Origin: CAIWXH01 sp964555675
Lineage (GTDB): Bacteria; Chloroflexota; Chloroflexia; Chloroflexales; Chloroflexaceae
Assembly (NCBI GenBank): GCA_964555675.1
Contig: CAZKTU010000077.1
Coordinates: forward strand, 1 to 25,901
DNA length: 25,901 bases
Reading direction: 5' to 3'
Position numbers and translations under genes: made by a program. The notes beneath the pieces were generated by a model, which saw only the letters and a program-made list of their open reading frames with translations, ran no database searches and was not told where the DNA came from. This document shows, piece after piece, positions 21,720-25,901 of the stretch (its first letter is position 1; the number at the start of each line of letters is the position of its first letter).

Positions 21720-23126
21720 CTACGCCCCCGCCCTGCGCACCGTGAGGGTATAGGTGCGCGTCACGCTCCCGTCGGGCGAGGTGACCTCGATGGCGAAGCT
21801 CTGCTCGGGCGCGGCCAGGGGCGCCAGGTGGGCCGCCCCCGAGGCGTGAGGCTGGCCGTCGACCGTCAGGGCCCGGTGGCGGGTAGAGGTTGCGGTCGGC
21901 GTGATCGCCACGGCCTCAGCCCCGGCGGGGACGACCGCGCTGTAGTCGAGCTGCGCCGGCCTGAAGTCGGGCTCGAGCCGCGCGCCGCGCAGCTCCAGGT
22001 TGCTCAGGGTCGCGATCTGCTCGGCGGGCGTCGAGAGGCAGCTCTCCTTCGAGACGTTGATCGCGGCCCAGTTGGGGTCGCTCAGGCGGTCGCCGACTAC
22101 CACCTGCCAGGCGTCGGTGGGGCGCAGCGAGGGCACGAGGGCCGCCTCGCCCTGGTCGACCAGGGTCTGGGCGGCCTGCTGCAGACTGTCGAGGTAGGCC
22201 TCGCCCTCGAAGGGTGTATCGTTATGCCCGCCGTAGATCAACTTGACCTTGCCCGCCACCTGGGCGCGGAAGCGCTGCAGCGTCGAGAGGTACTCGTCGA
22301 TCGGGGCCATGCCCGGGAACTGCATCCAGAGCGAGTCGCTGATCGTCGGCCGGTTGCTGCCGAAGGCATCGCTGGCCACCAGCAGCCCCTGCTCCTCGTC
22401 GAACAGCACTACGTGGCCCGCCGAGTGGCCGGGGACCTCGTAGACCCGCAGCTTGCGGTCGCCAAGGTTGAATACCATACCCTCGCCCAGGTCGTTGATC
22501 GCCGTGAGGTCGAGCTGGTAGCCCAGTTGCTCGCGGAAGCGCCGGGCCATGGGCAGGTCGCGGTGGTTCATATAGACGTCGTAGCGATCCTCGAACTGCC
22601 CCAGGGCCGCGATATGGTCGGGGTGGGCGTGGGTGATCACCACGTCGAGGGGCAAATTGCCGATCAGGCCCTCGACCAGGCCGCGCAGGTCGCCCGTGCC
22701 CAGGCCGGCGTCGACGAGGAGGGCTCGCTCGCTGCCGATCAGCAGGTACATCTTGGTATCGTCGAAGTCGCGGATCATATAGACGCCGGGCAGGACCTCG
22801 TCGGTCAGGTAGATGTCCTTGGCGCGGCGGTCGATCGTGTAGCTGAAGGTCGCCGCCGGGCTGGGCGCCATGCCCGCGCAGAGCGCGATCGCCCTGATCG
22901 TGTACTCCGACCTGACGCCCGCGTCGCCGTCGTTGAGCGCCTCGAGCACGGGCAGCAGGTAGGGGTCGAAGGCCGGGCTCGCGGCGCTCGGCTCGGACCC
23001 ATCGGTGGTGTAGTGGATCGTCGCGCCGGGCGTCGCGCAGAGCAAGGTCACCCGCTGCGAGACCCCGAATGTGCCCGAGGCGGGGAAGGCGGTCGGCGTG
23101 GCTACCTGCGGTCGGTCTGCACTCAT
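21720..23126 (-). CDS. MBL-fold metallohydrolase flanked by chitobiase-C-like and cadherin-like domains
   Basis: A 468-residue three-part protein. Residues about 8-99 resemble the chitobiase/beta-hexosaminidase C-terminal sandwich (GATIHYTTDGSEPSAASPAF). Residues about 105-320 are a metallo-beta-lactamase fold with a full dinuclear metal site: H166, H168, D170 and H171 (THAHPDH), H234 (PGHSAGH), D253 (SDAFG) and H301 (GGHND). Residues about 372-466 resemble the cadherin-like beta-sandwich (LRGARLEPDFRPAQLDYSAVV, TRTYTLTVRR). It should be an active hydrolase of unknown substrate. Outer domains of this type usually occur in exported proteins, yet there is no signal peptide, and an in-frame TGA at 23142-23144 rules out an upstream extension. 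GAAGGGA lies 10 bases before the ATG. Confidence 0.87.
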   Translation of the reverse strand: MSADRPQVATPTAFPASGTFGVSQRVTLLCATPGATIHYTTDGSEPSAASPAFDPYLLPVLEALNDGDAGVRSEYTIRAIALCAGMAPSPAATFSYTIDRRAKDIYLTDEVLPGVYMIRDFDDTKMYLLIGSERALLVDAGLGTGDLRGLVEGLIGNLPLDVVITHAHPDHIAALGQFEDRYDVYMNHRDLPMARRFREQLGYQLDLTAINDLGEGMVFNLGDRKLRVYEVPGHSAGHVVLFDEEQGLLVASDAFGSNRPTISDSLWMQFPGMAPIDEYLSTLQRFRAQVAGKVKLIYGGHNDTPFEGEAYLDSLQQAAQTLVDQGEAALVPSLRPTDAWQVVVGDRLSDPNWAAINVSKESCLSTPAEQIATLSNLELRGARLEPDFRPAQLDYSAVVPAGAEAVAITPTATSTRHRALTVDGQPHASGAAHLAPLAAPEQSFAIEVTSPDGSVTRTYTLTVRRAGA

Positions 23127-23180
23127 GAGCTGGCGGTCCCTTCAGCAACACTCTGATGCCGGGGACATTGTACGCGAAAA

Positions 23181-23217
23181 GGGGCGGCGGCGAGGGTATG
23201 GACGCGCCCTCGCCGCC
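23181..23217 (-). terminator. Intrinsic-terminator-like hairpin in the MBL gene leader
   Basis: Read on the minus strand: GGCGGCGAGGG, a 10-base loop, then CCCTCGCCGCC, an 11-bp perfect stem extended by further G/C pairs across a small bulge and followed by TTTT. It sits about 55 bases upstream of the MBL start codon, between divergent genes, where no upstream minus-strand gene needs terminating. It could be a leader attenuator. Confidence 0.55.
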
Positions 23218-23227
23218 CCATGGCGCG

Positions 23228-23236
23228 TGCTAGAAT
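23228..23236 (+). promoter_or_regulatory. Extended -10 promoter element before the Nif3-like gene
   Basis: TGCTAGAAT fits the extended -10 consensus TGnTATAAT with one change. No clear -35 is present, as is common for extended -10 promoters. The transcript would carry the dispersed repeat (23241-23327) in a leader of about 120 bases. Confidence 0.4.
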
Positions 23237-23240
23237 AGGG

Positions 23241-23327
23241 CCTTCGTAGCCTTCGTGGGCAAATCGACCGCGACCAGGGTCGGGCTGTGCCCCTCGTATA
23301 GCCAGTCGTCCCTAGCGCTGGCAAGCG
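23241..23327 (+). repeat. Dispersed extragenic repeat, copy 2
   Basis: CCTTCGTAG CCTTCGTGG followed by a tail with CGCGACCAGGGTCGGGCTGT and CTAGCGCTGG, homologous to 19194-19281. This copy has two 9-base units where the other locus has four. It lies in the leader of the Nif3-like gene, between the putative promoter and the ribosome-binding site. Confidence 0.75.
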
Positions 23328-23361
23328 CAAGAACCGAAGTTTCGTCTAGAGGAGGCCCCCT

Positions 23362-24231
23362 ATGGCCGAGCGAACGATCCAGGCGGTTATCGACACGATT
23401 CTGTCGGCCATTCCTGGCGCGCCCTTCCCGCAGACGGTGGACACGGTCAAGTGCGGCGATTCGGCGCGGCCCGTCACCGGCATCGTGACGACCTTTCTGG
23501 CGACGATGGAGGTGATCGAGCGGGCCGCCGCGCTGGGCGCCAACCTGATCATCACCCACGAGCCGACCTTCTTCAATCACCTCGACGAGACCGCCTGGCT
23601 CGCCGGCGACGCGGTCTACGCCGCGAAGGTAAAGCTGCTGGAGGACAAGGGCATGGTGGTCTGGCGCTTCCACGACCACTGGCACGCCCACATGCCCGAC
23701 GGGATCTTCACCGGCGTGGTCAAGGCCCTGGGCTGGGAGCAGCATGTCATCACCCCTGACCCCTGGGTCGGCTCGGCCGCGGGGCAAGCGCAGCTGCGCG
23801 CGATCGGCCTGGCCTGGGCCGGCGACCCGCGGCGCTCGACGCTCTGCGCCATCCCCGAGCTGTCCCTCGACGCGCTCGCGGCCTATCTGAAAGAGCGGCT
23901 CGGCATCGCCTCGGTGCGCGTGAGCGGCCCCGCCGACCTGCGCTGCCGGCGGGTGGCGCTGCTGCCCGGCTCGCCCCCCGGCATGCTTCAGATGACCGCC
24001 GTCGGGCGCGACGACGTCGACGTGCTGGTCACAGGTGAGATCAACGAGTGGGAGGCTTGCGAGTATGTGCGCGACGCGAACCGCGCCGGGCGTCCGCGCG
24101 GCCTGATCGTGCTCGGCCACGCGGTCAGCGAGGAGGCCGGCATGGCCTATCTCGTCGAGTGGCTGCGCGAGCGGGTGCCGGGCGTGCCGGCCCACCATGT
24201 CCCAACGGGCGAGCCGCTGCGGGCCGTGTGA
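23362..24231 (+). CDS. Nif3-like (DUF34) dinuclear-metal protein
   Basis: A 289-residue Nif3/DUF34-family protein. The metal-binding residues of the family are recognisable: H66-E67 in ITHEPTFF, the histidine cluster RFHDHWHAHMPDGI (102-115), E226 in TGEINEWE, and H253 with E257 in LGHAVSEEAG. The canonical double-histidine ITHHP is here ITHEP, so one ligand differs. Members form toroidal hexamers, and the general function of the family is unsettled; some act as GTP cyclohydrolase I type 2-like or phosphatase-like enzymes. AGAGGAGG at 23347-23354 supports the ATG at 23362. It starts a run with a TIM-barrel isomerase (20 bases on) and a dehydrogenase, suggesting a metabolic rather than housekeeping role here. 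Confidence 0.85.
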   Translation: MAERTIQAVIDTILSAIPGAPFPQTVDTVKCGDSARPVTGIVTTFLATMEVIERAAALGANLIITHEPTFFNHLDETAWLAGDAVYAAKVKLLEDKGMVVWRFHDHWHAHMPDGIFTGVVKALGWEQHVITPDPWVGSAAGQAQLRAIGLAWAGDPRRSTLCAIPELSLDALAAYLKERLGIASVRVSGPADLRCRRVALLPGSPPGMLQMTAVGRDDVDVLVTGEINEWEACEYVRDANRAGRPRGLIVLGHAVSEEAGMAYLVEWLRERVPGVPAHHVPTGEPLRAV

Positions 24232-24251
24232 GCTCAGAGAGGAGCAGCAAT

Positions 24252-25094
24252 ATGCGACTGGGCGGTTTTTTTGACGAAGGCTTCGAGACTCCGGCAGAGT
24301 GGGTGGCGATTCTGCAGTCCAAGGGCTACAGCGCGGCCTACGCGCCCTACCGCGTCCGGCCCGGCGGGCCATTCCCCAGCGACGAAGATGTGTTGGCCTA
24401 CGCTCGGGCGGCCCGGGAGGCCGACATCGTCATCGCCGAAGTGGGGGCCTGGGGGCGCAACTATGTCTCCGAGGACGAGGCCGAGCGCCAGCGCGCGATC
24501 GAGGAGAGCATCAGCCTGCTGGCCATGGCCGAGCGGCTGGGGGCGCGCTGCCTGGTCAACTCGGCGGGCTGGCGGCGCAACCCGGCCGAGAACTTCTCCG
24601 AGGCCACCTTTCGCCAGATCGTCGAGGCGGCGCAGACCATTCTCGACGCGGTCAACCCCGTGCGAACCAGCTTCACCCTCGAGCTGGTGCCCGATATCTT
24701 CCCCTACTCGTGCGACAGCTACCTCGAGCTGCTGCGGGCGGTCGATCGGCCGGGCTTCGCCGTGCACTTCGACCTGGCCAACATCGCCGTGACGCCCTAC
24801 CTTTGCTACCACAGCGCCGAGCTGATCGCCGAGTGTATGGAGAAGCTCGGCCCGCAGATCAGAAGCTGCCACGCCAAAGATGTGATCGTTACCAAGGGGA
24901 TGGTGGTTCACATCGACGAGATCCGCCCCGGCCTGGGCTGCCTCGACTACCCGGCCCTGATCCGGGCCCTGAACCGGCTCGACCCCGACATGCCGCTCAT
25001 GATGGAGCACCTCTCGTCGAACGAGGAGTATCGCCTGGCGGCGGAGTATCTGCGCGCGTGCGAGCGCCAGACCCTGGTCGAGCAAGGAGGATGA
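24252..25094 (+). CDS. Sugar phosphate isomerase/epimerase-like TIM-barrel protein
   Basis: A 280-residue xylose-isomerase-like TIM barrel (AP endonuclease family 2 fold). The metal-binding set seen in epimerases of this family is present: E144 (TLELVPD), D174 (HFDLAN), H207 (SCHAKD) and E252 (MMEHL). It should bind a divalent cation and isomerise, epimerise or dehydrate a sugar or polyol; substrate unknown. The ATG at 24252 is chosen because GAGAGGAG ends 7 bases before it and the barrel's first strand begins at once; the frame continues upstream through the Nif3-like gene only as a shadow. Its TGA overlaps the start of the dehydrogenase as ATGA. Confidence 0.88.
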   Translation: MRLGGFFDEGFETPAEWVAILQSKGYSAAYAPYRVRPGGPFPSDEDVLAYARAAREADIVIAEVGAWGRNYVSEDEAERQRAIEESISLLAMAERLGARCLVNSAGWRRNPAENFSEATFRQIVEAAQTILDAVNPVRTSFTLELVPDIFPYSCDSYLELLRAVDRPGFAVHFDLANIAVTPYLCYHSAELIAECMEKLGPQIRSCHAKDVIVTKGMVVHIDEIRPGLGCLDYPALIRALNRLDPDMPLMMEHLSSNEEYRLAAEYLRACERQTLVEQGG

Positions 25095-25813
25095 CCATCA
25101 AAGCGTATATTACCGGGACCGACCGTGGCCTGGGGCTAGCCCTGGCGAGCACCTTCCTCAGGCACGGCTACGACGTCTTCGCCGGGCAGTACGGCGTCGA
25201 CCCCAGCGGGCTGGCGGCGCTCAAGGCGCAGTATGGCGCGCGGCTCGAGGTCGTGCCGCTGGATGTCGGCAGCGACGCCTCGGTGGCCGGCGCGGCCCGG
25301 CTGGTCGCCGACAAGACCGACCGCCTGGACGTGCTGGTCAACAACGCGGCGATCATCGGCCAGAAGGATGCCACCGTCACCGACGGGCTCGACTTCGACG
25401 ACATGCTGGCGGTCTACAACGTCAACGCGCTGGGGCCGCTGCGGGTGGCGCAGTCGGTGCTGCCGCTGTTGCAGGCCGGCGAGCTGAAGCGCATCGTCAA
25501 TATCTCATCGGAGGCGGGCAGCATGGCCGCCCGGGTGCGCCGCGGGCAGCGCACCCGCTACGCCTACTGCGCCTCGAAGGCGGCGCTCAACATCCAGTCG
25601 ATCCTGCTGCAGAACCACCTCGTTGAGTTCGGCATCAGGGTCCACCTGATCGAGCCGGGCTGGCTGCGCACCTTTCTGGCCAGCAAAGAGAAGTGTACGA
25701 TCGCCCCCTCGGAGCCCGAAGAGTCATCCGAGCGGCTGATGGCCTTCTTGCAGCGCACCCCGCCCGAGTATATGTTCCACGATCTGTTTCAGGACCGGGC
25801 CTTCGACTGGTGA
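25091..25813 (+). CDS. Short-chain dehydrogenase/reductase
   Basis: A 240-residue classical-type SDR using NAD(P)H. Visible elements: the nucleotide-binding TGTDRGLG at about 8-15, LDVLVNNAAI with the NNAA strand, the catalytic serine in NISSEAGS, and the catalytic pair in YCASK. ITGTDRGLG lies right at the N-terminus, which fixes the start at ATG 25091. An AAGGAGG directly touches this ATG with no spacer, so initiation probably depends on coupling with the overlapping stop of the preceding gene. As third gene of the Nif3-like/TIM-barrel/SDR run it may oxidise or reduce the same sugar-derived compound. Substrate is unknown. Confidence 0.9.
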   Translation: MTIKAYITGTDRGLGLALASTFLRHGYDVFAGQYGVDPSGLAALKAQYGARLEVVPLDVGSDASVAGAARLVADKTDRLDVLVNNAAIIGQKDATVTDGLDFDDMLAVYNVNALGPLRVAQSVLPLLQAGELKRIVNISSEAGSMAARVRRGQRTRYAYCASKAALNIQSILLQNHLVEFGIRVHLIEPGWLRTFLASKEKCTIAPSEPEESSERLMAFLQRTPPEYMFHDLFQDRAFDW

Positions 25814-25859
25814 AGGCGAGCGGGGGGCGGCGAGCAACGCTTCGGGGTGCCGGCCGGCG

Positions 25860-25901
25860 CTACAGATCGACGACGCGTAGCACTTTGGGCCGCGACGGGT
25901 G
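25860..25901 (-). CDS. Possible 3' end of a convergent gene entering from the right edge
   Basis: Read on the minus strand from the window edge, the frame gives HPSRPKVLRVVDL followed by TAG at 25860-25862. The composition looks like a protein C-terminus and the layout (convergent, 46 bases from the SDR stop) is plausible, but only 13 codons are visible. No family is assigned. Confidence 0.33.
   Translation of the reverse strand, partial: HPSRPKVLRVVDL

Noticed and set aside
21660..23156. 498-codon plus-strand frame opposite the MBL gene
   Set aside because: The MBL metal site and flanking domains on the minus strand are unambiguous.

Overview
The window is strongly GC-rich, densely coded on both strands, and has third-position G/C codon use throughout. 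The gene set suggests an environmental Chloroflexota bacterium, probably class Chloroflexia: an AraB-AraD-AraA arabinose cluster with a cytosolic GH2 enzyme, RhaB beside LutABC, a secreted beta-helix protein ending in an LPxxxR-like tail, and CCTTCGTGT-type extragenic repeats. That placement is inference from gene content; there is no rRNA or marker gene to prove it. No tRNA, rRNA, CRISPR array or transposase was seen.

Layout. (1) 1-5891, plus strand: L-arabinose catabolism, with the 3' part of an FGGY sugar kinase (probably L-ribulokinase), araD, araA and a 961-residue glycoside hydrolase family 2 protein. Together these would release and convert arabinose to D-xylulose 5-phosphate. (2) 6062-7186, plus: a PLP enzyme of the cystathionine gamma-synthase/lyase family, followed by a palindromic terminator and a 100-N scaffold gap. 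The gap is flanked by an exact 55-bp duplication and is almost certainly an assembly artefact. (3) 7407-10514, minus: a secreted right-handed beta-helix protein with a C-terminal Ig-like (ASH/choice-of-anchor type) domain. (4) 10772-13792: an MFS exporter and a small hypothetical protein (minus), then a GNAT acetyltransferase and a free-standing B3/B4 tRNA-binding-type protein (plus).

(5) 13853-18298, minus: lutA-lutB-lutC-rhaB. L-rhamnose breakdown yields lactaldehyde and then lactate, so a lactate-oxidising LutABC complex next to rhamnulokinase makes one pathway module. The region upstream of lutA has a near-consensus promoter and three copies of a 10-bp TTGCTKCGAA motif. A heptanucleotide tandem repeat spans the lutB/lutC junction. 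(6) 18645-21621: a small membrane protein (plus), then on minus a four-helix membrane protein translationally coupled to a Vps62-like protein with a membrane tail, behind a TTGACC-18-TATAAT promoter. (7) 21720-23126, minus: a metallo-beta-lactamase-fold protein sandwiched between a chitobiase-C-like and a cadherin-like domain, with no signal peptide. (8) 23362-25813, plus: a Nif3-like protein, a xylose-isomerase-like TIM barrel and a short-chain dehydrogenase, apparently one operon. The end of a convergent gene may enter at the right edge.

No single locus is a clearly new defence or mobile system. The most interesting leads are the rhaB-lutABC module with its putative operators and heptamer repeat, the three-domain MBL protein, and the Vps62-like/membrane protein pair.
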